DNA of 64,000 bases from CAYWWM01 sp965198025 (lineage in GTDB: Bacteria; Acidobacteriota; Terriglobia; 2-12-FULL-54-10). The stretch covers positions 1,488,001-1,552,000 of the forward strand of contig OZ240237.1 of assembly GCA_965198025.1 (NCBI GenBank). Reading direction: 5' to 3'. Positions 1 to 8,440 of the stretch are shown in pieces (positions within the stretch are counted from its first letter, which is position 1; every line of letters starts with the position of its first letter). The notes beneath the pieces were generated by a model. That model searched no databases, was not told the origin of the DNA, and was given only the letters and a program-made list of their open reading frames with translations. A program made the position numbers and the translations under genes.

Positions 1-1069
1 CGTCGGTTGAGGAACGCTCCAGACGGCTGCGATTGCCCAGATGCCGGTCCACTTCCTGCATCGTCGCCAGGATACGCGCTGATTCGGGTAGCTCGGCCAC
101 GGGCCGGTCTCCGAGCATTGTGATCCTTGCATCGAGATTTCCCGTAGCGCGACCGGACTCCTGCCGCACAGCCGTTTTCACAGCCTCTTCCAGCGCCCCC
201 GTCAGGCGCTCGATTTCTTCGGGCTGCGTGGAGCGGATATCCACCTTCATCCACGCTGACTCCGGAATCGCGTTGATCGCCGTTCCGCCGTGAATCATGC
301 CCACGTTCAAGGCCGTGCGGGGATTCTCGGGCAGGGAAACGCGGCTCAATTCCGCGATTGCGCTCGAGAGAACATGAACCGGATTGACTCTGCCGAAATC
401 GCTCCAGCTGTGCCCGCCCGGACCGTTGATTTCCACCTGAAACCGTCGGCTCCCGATGCCCGCCACCGTGATGTGGCTCGTCGAGGAGCCATCCAGCACG
501 AACACGCCCGCCGTCCTCCGGCACAGTTCCGGTTGCGCAAACAGGTGGCGCATCCCGTACAGGTCGCCTTCTCCTTCCTCCCCCACGGTTGCCGCGAACA
601 GCAGTGACTGGTTTGTGGTGATCTCCGACTTCTCGATCACCGCCAGGATTCCCAGTATGGCCGCCAGCCCCGCCCCGTTGTCAGAGATGCCCGGCGCCCA
701 CATGCGGCCGTTGGTGCGTCGCACGGTGATGGGAACTCCCGGGGGCACCACCGTATCGAGATGCGCCGCGATCACCACCAGCCCGTTGCTCACTCCGGGC
801 CTTTCGGCGAGCGCGTTGCCCGCAGAATCGATGCGCACATTGCGCAACCCGAGAGCCCGGAAGAAGCTCGCCATCCGTTCTGCCCGGGCTGATTCATGGA
901 AGGTTGGCGCGGAAATCTCGGTGAGTTCGATCTGGCTCTGGTCAAGCCATTCGCGCAAATCCTGCACGGTGCGCATCGTGCGCATCCAGACCGGGTGCGC
1001 CACGATCTCGGAGAGGGTGATCAGCGTGCGGTGGCCGGCTCGTAGATCGCTGGGACGGGATGCTGCCAT
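1..1069 (-). CDS. M20-family metallopeptidase, C-terminus cut by window edge
   Basis: A minus-strand frame of 356 codons runs from an ATG at 1069 off the left edge. It carries the M20 di-zinc signature in order: HLDT (H103, D105), ISDNGAG (D130, the bridging Asp), EEGEGD (E164/E165, general base and metal ligand) and LDGS (D193). The GPGGHSW stretch near residue 220 is typical of the lid/dimerisation domain. M20 enzymes hydrolyse C-terminal or tripeptide bonds, or deacylate amino acids, usually in the cytoplasm. No signal peptide is visible. The overall look is that of the tripeptidase/PepT-like branch, but the substrate cannot be told. The small Cys-rich gene upstream on the same strand ends 26 bases before this start. 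Confidence 0.88.
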   Translation of the reverse strand, partial: MAASRPSDLRAGHRTLITLSEIVAHPVWMRTMRTVQDLREWLDQSQIELTEISAPTFHESARAERMASFFRALGLRNVRIDSAGNALAERPGVSNGLVVIAAHLDTVVPPGVPITVRRTNGRMWAPGISDNGAGLAAILGILAVIEKSEITTNQSLLFAATVGEEGEGDLYGMRHLFAQPELCRRTAGVFVLDGSSTSHITVAGIGSRRFQVEINGPGGHSWSDFGRVNPVHVLSSAIAELSRVSLPENPRTALNVGMIHGGTAINAIPESAWMKVDIRSTQPEEIERLTGALEEAVKTAVRQESGRATGNLDARITMLGDRPVAELPESARILATMQEVDRHLGNRSRLERSSTD

Positions 1070-1095
1070 GCTCAATTCTTTCGGGAGGATTTCGG

Positions 1096-1350
1096 TCAGA
1101 ATTGCAAGGTCCGGGTTCGCTGTTCGTAGCCAGCCGCCGGTTTGTAGATGGTGTGGCAATGCTCGCAGCGGTAGAGTTCGTCTCCGTGCTGCTGCTTGAG
1201 GTCATCGCCCGCTGTATACCATCGTTTCAGGTGCCCGGCGCAAAGCTTTCCCTTGGCGTTCTTTTCGTTGCAGGCGCGCTGAAACGGAAGGCATGTCTTG
1301 ATCTTGGGCGCAGCCGGAGCCGGGGTCTCGGGAGTAGATGCGTCAGCCAT
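1096..1350 (-). CDS. Small Cys/His-rich protein, probable zinc ribbon
   Basis: This 84-residue protein begins with a Pro/Ala-rich segment and then has cysteines arranged as a first group (KTCLPF, ACNEK, KLCAGH) and a second CEHCH group about 30 residues later. The spacing suggests a structural zinc site, which is an inference. I chose the ATG at 1350 because GAGGAGG lies upstream of it on the coding strand, although the spacing of about 14 bases is long. An in-frame TTG at 1380 would make the Shine-Dalgarno-like bases part of the coding sequence. The function is unknown. It precedes the M20 peptidase on the same strand and may be co-transcribed with it. Confidence 0.6.
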   Translation of the reverse strand: MADASTPETPAPAAPKIKTCLPFQRACNEKNAKGKLCAGHLKRWYTAGDDLKQQHGDELYRCEHCHTIYKPAAGYEQRTRTLQF

Positions 1351-1566
1351 GGGTTTGGTTCGTTCCTCCTCATCCGGCAAGCCGGAGCGAAATGGTGAAT
1401 TCCGAATCCAAGTTCCGACCGGGCCATGGTCGGAAACGGGATTCCCGGTCCAGTCTATTGTACCGGGATGGGGGGTTCACTTGGCAAGACCACCCGGGTA
1501 GCCCGGCTCGGCGGCCCGTCTGTCCCAGTATGGATTCCAGACGATAATCGGAACAATAACATTCTT

Positions 1567-1602
1567 CCGAAGGAACGGAAAGAACCGAAGGAACCGAAGG
1601 AA
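1567..1602. repeat. Tandem 9-bp repeat, four units
   Basis: Four consecutive 9-base units read CCGAAGGAA, CGGAAAGAA, CCGAAGGAA, CCGAAGGAA. The array ends three bases before the stop end of the nucleotidyltransferase gene at 1606. The same 9-base unit in the opposite orientation appears in another intergenic gap at 41059-41094. The rest of the gap (1351-1566) shows no gene. Confidence 0.8.
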
Positions 1603-1605
1603 CAC

Positions 1606-2346
1606 CTAAATCCCTTCCGGCTGCTTGGCGCGGACGGACTGTGCGACGAGGTTCGAGGCCAGGCGCAGCGATTCAAACGTCCCAGCATCGGTCCACCAGC
1701 CTTCAAGAATGCTGTGGCTGAGCAAACCTTCTTCAAGGTAACTGTTGTTGAGGTCGGTGATTTCCAGCTCTCCGCGGCCTGAAGGGACGAGCTTGGCGAT
1801 GCGTTCGAAGACCGTGGCATCATAGAAATAGATTCCAATCACGGCGTACTTGGAAGCCGGATTCTTGGGCTTTTCCTCGACGCGGACGATGCGGCCGTCA
1901 TCAAAGACCGGGACGCCAAAACGCTGCGGGTCGGGGACTTCCTTGAGCACGATGTGGGCGCCGCGGCCTTGCTCGCGGTAGGCTTCGGCAATGGGAGCGA
2001 TACTGCCTTCAATAATGTTGTCACCCAGAATGACGCAGAGCGAAGAACCGTCGGCAAATGGCTCTGCGAGACGTAACGCATCGGCAATGCCGCCCTCTCC
2101 GACCTGATAAGCGTAATTGAACTGCCGCAGGCCGAACTCTTCCCCGTTGCCAAGCAAGCGAAGAAAGTCACCGGCGTTCTGGCCGCCGGTAACCAGCTGA
2201 ATATCACGGATGCCCGCCTCGACCAGTTTCCGAATCGGGTAGTAGACCATGGGCTCGTTGTAGACGGGCAGCAGGTGCTTGTTAGTAATCTTGGTTAGAG
2301 GATACAGCCTCGAACCCAACCCCCCTGCCAAAACAACACCCCTCAT
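1606..2346 (-). CDS. rmlA: Glucose-1-phosphate thymidylyltransferase-type sugar nucleotidyltransferase (short form)
   Basis: This cytoplasmic enzyme family joins dTTP (or another NTP) and a sugar 1-phosphate to give an activated sugar, usually dTDP-glucose for rhamnose and other cell-surface sugars. The 246-residue protein opens with the nucleotide-binding GVVLAGGLGSRLYPLTK signature (residues about 3-19) and has the metal-binding GDN motif in VILGDNIIEGS and the EEKPKNP motif. It is shorter than the usual 290-residue RmlA and lacks the C-terminal dimer extension, like the StrD/SpcD-type short forms. The ATG at 2346 is preceded by AGGAGGT at a spacing of 4. No other dTDP-sugar genes are beside it, so the exact sugar is open. 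Confidence 0.85.
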   Translation of the reverse strand: MRGVVLAGGLGSRLYPLTKITNKHLLPVYNEPMVYYPIRKLVEAGIRDIQLVTGGQNAGDFLRLLGNGEEFGLRQFNYAYQVGEGGIADALRLAEPFADGSSLCVILGDNIIEGSIAPIAEAYREQGRGAHIVLKEVPDPQRFGVPVFDDGRIVRVEEKPKNPASKYAVIGIYFYDATVFERIAKLVPSGRGELEITDLNNSYLEEGLLSHSILEGWWTDAGTFESLRLASNLVAQSVRAKQPEGI

Positions 2347-2499
2347 GCACACCTCCTTGCCGGACAAGTCCGAGAATTCCCAACCGCTTCGATTATACGA
2401 TGCGACTGGGAATGTATATACCCTTGGGACAAGCGAACAATGTGCCTCAGATCGAACCGCCTGGGAAGCCCCGAGCCCGCATGTGACTGCGGGATTCGG

Positions 2500-2505
2500 T
2501 ATAAT
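2500..2505 (+). promoter_or_regulatory. Possible -10 element of ribBA
   Basis: A perfect TATAAT lies 63 bases before the ribBA start codon in the 222-base divergent gap. I see no convincing -35 hexamer at 16-18 bases upstream. No FMN-riboswitch consensus is visible in the gap. Confidence 0.4.
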
Positions 2506-2568
2506 GGAGATTGAAGCAAGTCAGGAAGACACTAGAACAAACAATCTCCTCCGAGGTTCGCACCACTT

Positions 2569-3738
2569 ATGACTGACAAGCAGAAATTCGCTACCATTGA
2601 GGAAGCTCTGGAAGACTTCCGCAACGGGCAGATGGTGATCGTAGTGGACGATGAAGACCGCGAAAACGAAGGCGATCTGACGATGGCCGCCGAGAAGATT
2701 GCTCCCGAAGCCATCAACTTCATGGCGAAATACGGACGCGGGTTGATCTGCCTGCCGCTCACCGAACAGCGGCTCGACCAGTTGCAGATCCCGCTGATGG
2801 TGTCGGAGAACACTGCGACTTACGGCACGGCGTTCTGCGAGTCCATCGATGCAAAAGTGGGGACGACCACGGGCATCTCGGCTGCCGATCGGGCGCAGAC
2901 GGTGCTGGTGGCAATTGATCCGGCGACTCGCCCGAGCGATCTGGCTCGACCAGGGCACATCTTTCCGCTGCGGGCGCGCACGGGAGGCGTGCTGGTACGG
3001 GCGGGGCAGACGGAAGCGTCGGTGGACATGGCGCGGCTGGCGGGATTGATACCTGCCGGTGTGATTTGCGAGATCATGAATGACGACGGGACGATGGCGC
3101 GTGTCCCGCAGCTCCGGAAATTTGGCGCGCAACACGGAATCCGAATGATCACGGTGGCGGACCTGATTCGCTACCGCCTGCGCACCGAGCGCTACGTGCG
3201 ACGGATTGGTGAATCCAGCTTGCCAACTCCGTACGGTGTCTTTCGGTTGATCGCATACGAATCGGACATTGACCCCGAAGTGCATGTGGCTTTGGTGATG
3301 GGTAAGGTGGCGAGTGACGATCCGGTGCTGGTTCGAGTGCACTCGCACTGCTTGCTGGGAGACGTGTTCGGCTCGACGGAATGCAACTGCCGGGAGCTGA
3401 TTCAGCGGTCTTTGGAACGGATCGGTCAGGAGGGACGTGGCGTATTTCTCTACCTGCATCAGACGGGAAGAGGCTTCGGACTGGAAACGCCGCCGGGCAA
3501 GGATGCGCAGGTGATCTCGCACCGTCGGCTGTTCGCGCAAAAGGGCGATCCGGCGCACCATCGGCGCACACAGTACGAATCGGGAATCGGGGCGCAGATT
3601 TTATCCGATTTGCAATTGCGCTCCGTTCGCCTGCTCACCAACCGTCCTCGGAAAGTGGTGGCCCTAGAGGGCTTCGGGATTCAGATTGTGGAGCAGGTTC
3701 CGATTCCGCTAGCCCGCACCGCCGTCCCGCAATCGTGA
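2569..3738 (+). CDS. ribBA: RibBA: DHBP synthase fused to a degenerate GTP cyclohydrolase II domain
   Basis: The 389-residue protein has an N-terminal 3,4-dihydroxy-2-butanone-4-phosphate synthase domain (residues 1 to about 205; DDEDRENEGD with E32) and a C-terminal GTP cyclohydrolase II domain. Both normally supply riboflavin precursors. In the second domain the zinc cysteines are kept (C261, C272, C274). In an ungapped alignment back from VRLLTN, however, the residues matching catalytic D126 and R128 of E. coli RibA are T334 and Y336, and the QEGR motif reads QTGR. In the first domain the usual GHTEA metal-ligand His is Gln147 (GQTEA), a variant I recall from other RibBA proteins. I infer that the protein works mainly as RibB, with the stand-alone RibA at 40313-40993 supplying the cyclohydrolase. 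Confidence 0.9.
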   Translation: MTDKQKFATIEEALEDFRNGQMVIVVDDEDRENEGDLTMAAEKIAPEAINFMAKYGRGLICLPLTEQRLDQLQIPLMVSENTATYGTAFCESIDAKVGTTTGISAADRAQTVLVAIDPATRPSDLARPGHIFPLRARTGGVLVRAGQTEASVDMARLAGLIPAGVICEIMNDDGTMARVPQLRKFGAQHGIRMITVADLIRYRLRTERYVRRIGESSLPTPYGVFRLIAYESDIDPEVHVALVMGKVASDDPVLVRVHSHCLLGDVFGSTECNCRELIQRSLERIGQEGRGVFLYLHQTGRGFGLETPPGKDAQVISHRRLFAQKGDPAHHRRTQYESGIGAQILSDLQLRSVRLLTNRPRKVVALEGFGIQIVEQVPIPLARTAVPQS

Positions 3739-3886
3739 GCCCTTGTCCGAACACAGCACAGCACCGCCTGGATGCCTTTATTGGTCCGGGATCGAAGGCA
3801 AGCGCGCTTTTCGCTTTGTTCAGAATGACCATAGCCGATAGTTTTCCACAGATTTCCTGCTGGAGCCATTTCCGAGGAGGGGGAAT

Positions 3887-5629
3887 ATGAAGAACTGGTT
3901 TTGGGGTGTGCTGACGGGGATGGCCCTGATGATCCTTTTGCTGGTGGCTGCGAGTGTTGTGGGCTATTACATGCAGCAGAGGCCGCCGGAGATCTTGCCC
4001 AACACGTACCTCGTACTCGATGTCCGGGGTGGGTTGCCAGAACAGAATGCACCGGACATCTCCGGGCAACTGTTGGGTGGCGGCGGGCCCATGACGTTCA
4101 TTCCGCTGCTGCGCAACATCGAAAAGGCCGGGAGCGACTCACGGATAGTGGGGCTGCTGCTCAAGCCGGCGGGCATCCGCACGGGGTGGGCGAAACTCGA
4201 AGAATTGCGCTCGGCGCTCGAACGCTTCCGCCAGCAGGATAAGAAAGTCATCGCCCTGCTCGGGCAGGGGGGAGCGCGGGAATACTACCTGGCCACGGTG
4301 GCCGACGAAGTAATCCTTTCCCCCACGGGGCTGCTGGACCTCAAAGGCATGCGCGCCGAGGTCTCCTTCTTCAAGGACATGCTGGGAAAGGTCGGCATCC
4401 AGGCAGACCTCGAACATACTGGAGACTACAAGAACTTTTCCGACCAATTTACGGAAAATCAGATGAGCAACGCCTTCCGCGAGGCGACCACGTCGATGCT
4501 GGACGCGGCGTACGGGAATTTCATCGAGACGGTGGCCATGGCACGGGGCCAGTCGGCTGAGCAAATCCGGAGCCAAATTGAGGAACAAGGACCTTTCGAG
4601 GCTGACAGCGCACTCGAAGCGGGTCTTGTGGACGAACTGGCTTACGAAGACGAGGTCTGGAAGAGAATCGAAGACGATAATCCAGAGCAGGAACCGGAGA
4701 AAATAGCGATTCGCACGTACCGCCGCGTGCCCCGAGAAGACGTGGGTCTGGGTGGCAGTGAACGAATCGCGCTGGTCTATGCTGTGGGCAGCATCGCCCT
4801 TGGTGAGGACGAGTTCGATCCGGTGTTCTCTGGCAAGACGTTGGGATCGGATACGCTGACCGAGATTCTCGAAACCGTTGCGGAGGATGAGTCCACGAAA
4901 GGGGTGTTGGTACGGATTGACAGTCCCGGGGGCGATGCGTTCGCGTCGGACGAAATCTGGCGGGCCATGATGTTGCTGCGGGAAAAGAAGCCGGTGGTGA
5001 TTTCCATGTCCGACCTGGCAGCCTCGGGCGGATATTTCATGGCAGCGACCGGCGACCCCATCGTGGCGCAGCCGGGAACGCTGACGGGGTCCATCGGGAT
5101 CATCTACGGTAAGCTGAATCTTAAGGGGCTGTACGACAAGGTCGGCGTGCAGAAGGAGATCATCCGCCGGGGGGCGTACTCTGCAATGGACTCGGACTAC
5201 GGCCCCTATACGCCGGCCGAGCGGCAGCGGGTGCGGGCGTTGATGGACGATTTCTATCAGGATTTTCTGAGTAAGGTGGCTGCAGCGCGGATGATGACGG
5301 TCGAGGAGGTGGACGAGATTGCGCAGGGGCGCGTTTGGACCGGAGAGCAGGCCCTCGGCCACGGCTTGGTGGACGAGTTGGGAGGGCTGGATACCGCTTT
5401 GGAAATCTTGAAAGAGAAAGCCGGCATCAGTCTGGAGACGCAGGTTGACCTGGTTGTGTACCCGCGGAGCAAATCCCTGGTCGAGTTGCTAGTGGAACGG
5501 CTGGAACAGCAGAACGTGCGGGTTGCGCTGGAGGCTTGGACCGGACTGGCTATGCCGTGGAAGCAGATCGAGCGCGTTTTCCCGGGCCCGGTCTGGGCGC
5601 GGATGCCGTACGCGGTAGAGTTTGAGTAA
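3887..5629 (+). CDS. sppA: Signal peptide peptidase SppA, long (67K) type
   Basis: SppA is a membrane-anchored serine-lysine protease that clears signal peptides after secretion. The 580-residue protein starts with one transmembrane helix (residues about 5-27) and then has two tandem SppA/ClpP-like domains, as in the E. coli long form. The likely general base is K182 in GDYKNF and the nucleophile is S380 in AASGGYF. The 198-residue separation matches E. coli K209/S409. The ATG is preceded by GAGGAGGGGG. It follows ribBA after a 148-base gap with no other gene, so co-transcription is uncertain. Confidence 0.93.
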   Translation: MKNWFWGVLTGMALMILLLVAASVVGYYMQQRPPEILPNTYLVLDVRGGLPEQNAPDISGQLLGGGGPMTFIPLLRNIEKAGSDSRIVGLLLKPAGIRTGWAKLEELRSALERFRQQDKKVIALLGQGGAREYYLATVADEVILSPTGLLDLKGMRAEVSFFKDMLGKVGIQADLEHTGDYKNFSDQFTENQMSNAFREATTSMLDAAYGNFIETVAMARGQSAEQIRSQIEEQGPFEADSALEAGLVDELAYEDEVWKRIEDDNPEQEPEKIAIRTYRRVPREDVGLGGSERIALVYAVGSIALGEDEFDPVFSGKTLGSDTLTEILETVAEDESTKGVLVRIDSPGGDAFASDEIWRAMMLLREKKPVVISMSDLAASGGYFMAATGDPIVAQPGTLTGSIGIIYGKLNLKGLYDKVGVQKEIIRRGAYSAMDSDYGPYTPAERQRVRALMDDFYQDFLSKVAAARMMTVEEVDEIAQGRVWTGEQALGHGLVDELGGLDTALEILKEKAGISLETQVDLVVYPRSKSLVELLVERLEQQNVRVALEAWTGLAMPWKQIERVFPGPVWARMPYAVEFE

Positions 5630-6002
5630 GCGAGGTCGATTTGCAAGAACAATCCCACGGCACAAGGAACGTTCTGTAGCTGCTCTGCTAATGCACAACT
5701 CTGAGTTCAAGGTCCAACTATCCATCAAGCTTGAGATTCCCTCGGACGAGTCAAGTGCGTGACGAGGAAGGGTTTGACTCGCGGGCTTGAGCGCTGGCGA
5801 ATGACCGGATCGTCGTACCGAATTTCGTTCTCGCTCGACGCCGCGGAGTAGAATCCTTACCGCCAGATATGGTATGCTGTCCAATTCTTCCACCTCCGGG
5901 AGAGTTGGCAAGGGGGTTAGATCGCGGATTGCCTGCCACGAACCGCCCCGTTTGGAAACACCTTTAACTGTTTGGAATCAATCGGCAGCAAGGAGCGAAG
6001 AA
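5630..6002. other. Intergenic stretch with no recognised gene
   Basis: This 373-base gap separates sppA from the enoyl-CoA hydratase gene. I see no conserved protein in any frame, no strong hairpin and no clear promoter hexamers. TATGGTATGCT near 5868-5878 is a weak -10 candidate. A longer in-frame N-terminus for the downstream gene reaches 5874 but has no family resemblance. Confidence 0.5.
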
Positions 6003-6785
6003 ATGGGAAAAGTAGATTACTCGACGCAGGACGGGATCGCCACGCTAGCGCTAAACAATCCGAAGGCGAACGCTTACGACTATGACGTGATGCGCGATAT
6101 GGACGCGGCCATCCTGGAAGCGCGCATGGATGAGAACGTGCACGTGCTGATCATCCGGGGAGCTGGAGAGAAATTCTTCTGCGCGGGCGCGGACATCAAG
6201 ATGCTGAACGAGAAAACGCCGCATCACTTCTACTATTTCTCGCTACACGCGAACGAAACGGCGCGGCGGCTGGAAACGACGCCGAAGCTGGTGATCGCCG
6301 CCATCAACGGACACTGCATGGGAGGCGGAATGGAGCTGGCTATGGCGTGTGACATCCGGCTGGCTAAGCGGGACGGCGGCAGCATGGGCCTGCCCGAGAT
6401 TACGCTGGGTTTGGAGCCTGGCGTGGGCGGCACACAAAGGCTGCCACGCATCGTAGGCTATGCGAAGGCGATCGAAATCCTGGTGACGGGAAAAGCTTTG
6501 AGTTTCGAAGAGGCGTACGACCTGGGAATCGTTCATAACGTATACGAACCGGCCACATTTTGGGACGAGGTGGCGTCGTTTGCGAAACAGTTCTGTCCAC
6601 CGAACAAAGCTGCCAAGGCGGTCGGGAGAATCAAGCTTGCGGCACGAGCCAGCGTGGAGACTTCGATCTCCGAAGGGATCTTGATCGAGCACGAGACGCT
6701 GCAGCAGCTCTATGAGAGCAAAGACGGACGGGAAGGCGTGAGCGCGTACCTGGAACGGCGGCAACCGAGTTATCAGGGAAAGTAG
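6003..6785 (+). CDS. Enoyl-CoA hydratase/isomerase family protein
   Basis: Crotonase-fold enzymes hydrate 2-enoyl-CoA or catalyse related CoA-thioester reactions in the cytoplasm. The 260-residue product shows FCAGADIKML, the first oxyanion-hole segment, and GHCMGGGMELAMACD, the second. Near residue 140 the LPEITLGLEPGVGGTQRL stretch carries a Glu in the usual catalytic region (PEITLG). The ATG at 6003 has AAGGAG seven bases upstream. The longer in-frame start at 5874 is not supported by homology. Two aldehyde dehydrogenases follow on the same strand, 51 and 128 bases apart, suggesting a catabolic operon for a CoA or semialdehyde intermediate. The substrate is not deducible. Confidence 0.88.
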   Translation: MGKVDYSTQDGIATLALNNPKANAYDYDVMRDMDAAILEARMDENVHVLIIRGAGEKFFCAGADIKMLNEKTPHHFYYFSLHANETARRLETTPKLVIAAINGHCMGGGMELAMACDIRLAKRDGGSMGLPEITLGLEPGVGGTQRLPRIVGYAKAIEILVTGKALSFEEAYDLGIVHNVYEPATFWDEVASFAKQFCPPNKAAKAVGRIKLAARASVETSISEGILIEHETLQQLYESKDGREGVSAYLERRQPSYQGK

Positions 6786-6836
6786 GGATCCATTTGACCT
6801 GCAATCGTATTCAGAATTTTGACGAAGGGGGATTCG

Positions 6837-8312
6837 ATGAGTGAGGCAACTGCAACAGCAACCAAACTGGACCTGAAGATGTTCATCAATGGAGAGCAAG
6901 TAAACTCGGCTAGCGGCGAGCGGCTGGAGGTGAGAGACCCGGCTACCGGCGAAGTGGTCGGCACCGTGCCAAAGGCCTCGCGTGAGGACGCCAAGAGAGC
7001 CATCGACGCGGCACATACGGCCTTTGAGACCTGGTCGGAGACGACCGCAGAAGAACGCTCCAAGATTTTGTTTAAGGCTGTCGAGATGTTCCATGGGGCG
7101 CACAAAGACCTGGCGATGCAGCTCAGCCGGGAACAAGGAAAACCGGTTGCTGAAGCGATGGTGGAGCTGGAGCATTTCATGCACGGGCTCGGTTTCTACG
7201 CGGCGCTCGCGACAAAAGTCCGTGGCGCACACGTGCCGCTGCCCAATTTCCCGAATAAGGGCGCCTTCGGCCTGGTACTGCGGCAGCCCATCGGTGTTTG
7301 CGTGGGGATTTCGCCGTGGAATTTCCCGATCACGCTGACGGGAACAAAGGTCGGCCCGGCACTGGCGGCGGGAAATACCATGGTGGTCAAACCGGCCAGC
7401 ACAACGCCGATGACGGCGATTCGCGTGGTGGAAATCCTCAACCAGGCGGGACTGCCGAAAGGCGTACTAAACATTGTTACGGGTCCGGGCAGCACGGCGG
7501 GGGAAGAGCTGATTTCGAATCCCAAGGTGCGCCGCGTGGCGTTTACGGGCGCGTCGGACACCGGCAAGCACATCATGGAAGTGGCCGGCCGAGACTTCAA
7601 GCGCGTTACGCTCGAACTGGGCGGCAGCGACCCGATGATCATCTGCGACGACGCAGACCTTGGCAAAGCCGCTGCCATGGCGGCGATTGGCCGGTTTTAC
7701 AACTGCGGGCAGCTCTGCATCGCCCTGAAACGGCTCTATATCTTTGAATCCGTCGCGGACCAGGTGATTGAAGCAATGGTGGGTCGGCTCAAGAGGATGA
7801 AGGTAGGGGTCGGGACGGAAAAGGACACCCGCATGGGTCCCCTGCACACCGATGCACAACGGAAAGAAGTGCAGTCACAAGTGGAGGACGCCGTGGCACG
7901 CGGCGGAAAGCTTCTCGCCGGTGGCAAGCAGATGAGCGGTTTCAAGACGCCGAATTTCTTCGAGCCGACGCTGGTGGAAGGGGCTCCGCACGACTCGCGA
8001 ATCGCACAGGAAGAGGTGTTCGGTCCGGCGCTGCCGATTTTCCGGGTAAAGGATCTGGACGAGGCTATCCGGCTGGCCAATGATTCGATGTACGGGCTGG
8101 GGTCGTCCATCTGGACGCGGGACATGGCGCGAGCCAACAAGTTTGCGAACAGGATTCAGGCTGGCATTGCCTGGGTGAATTCGCTCCACTTCGGCTATGA
8201 CGAGCTACCGTTCGGTGGCGTCAAACAGAGCGGTATCGGGCGCGAGCACGGTCCCGAAGCGCTGGATTACTACGTTGAACCGAAGTCGGTAGTGTACGCC
8301 GGGCTGGTGTAG
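6837..8312 (+). CDS. NAD(P)-dependent aldehyde dehydrogenase (succinate-semialdehyde type), copy 1
   Basis: The 491-residue protein has the aldehyde dehydrogenase landmarks in order: SPWNFPI with the cofactor-binding segment and VVKPAS, LELGGSDP with the general-base Glu, and the catalytic Cys294 in NCGQLC. The sequence resembles succinate- or other short-chain semialdehyde dehydrogenases, but the substrate is not certain. The ATG at 6837 sits after AAGGGGGA. The alternative TTG at 6819 would place that site inside the gene. The next gene is a paralogue, so the two may have arisen by tandem duplication. Both have GSDP where many relatives have GKSP or GKNP. Confidence 0.9.
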   Translation: MSEATATATKLDLKMFINGEQVNSASGERLEVRDPATGEVVGTVPKASREDAKRAIDAAHTAFETWSETTAEERSKILFKAVEMFHGAHKDLAMQLSREQGKPVAEAMVELEHFMHGLGFYAALATKVRGAHVPLPNFPNKGAFGLVLRQPIGVCVGISPWNFPITLTGTKVGPALAAGNTMVVKPASTTPMTAIRVVEILNQAGLPKGVLNIVTGPGSTAGEELISNPKVRRVAFTGASDTGKHIMEVAGRDFKRVTLELGGSDPMIICDDADLGKAAAMAAIGRFYNCGQLCIALKRLYIFESVADQVIEAMVGRLKRMKVGVGTEKDTRMGPLHTDAQRKEVQSQVEDAVARGGKLLAGGKQMSGFKTPNFFEPTLVEGAPHDSRIAQEEVFGPALPIFRVKDLDEAIRLANDSMYGLGSSIWTRDMARANKFANRIQAGIAWVNSLHFGYDELPFGGVKQSGIGREHGPEALDYYVEPKSVVYAGLV

Positions 8313-8349
8313 GGTGCGATGTGGTTTGGAGAGAAGCAGGCCCTTCGTC

Positions 8350-8382
8350 GGGAAAGGGTCCCGCGTTACGGGACCGTTTCCC
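8350..8382. repeat. Large imperfect inverted repeat between the two aldehyde dehydrogenase genes
   Basis: Two 14-base arms (8350-8363 and 8369-8382) pair with a single mismatch around the 5-base loop CGTTA. No T-run follows on either strand, so it does not look like an intrinsic terminator. It could be an mRNA-stabilising hairpin or a dispersed REP-like element. Confidence 0.75.
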
Positions 8383-8440
8383 TCCTCAGGATGGCAGCAG
8401 AATTCAAATCGTCGAGATAACAAGGATGAGGTAGAAACGA

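Noticed and set aside
2370..2568. Possible FMN riboswitch upstream of ribBA.
   Set aside because: The conserved FMN-riboswitch sequence blocks are absent.
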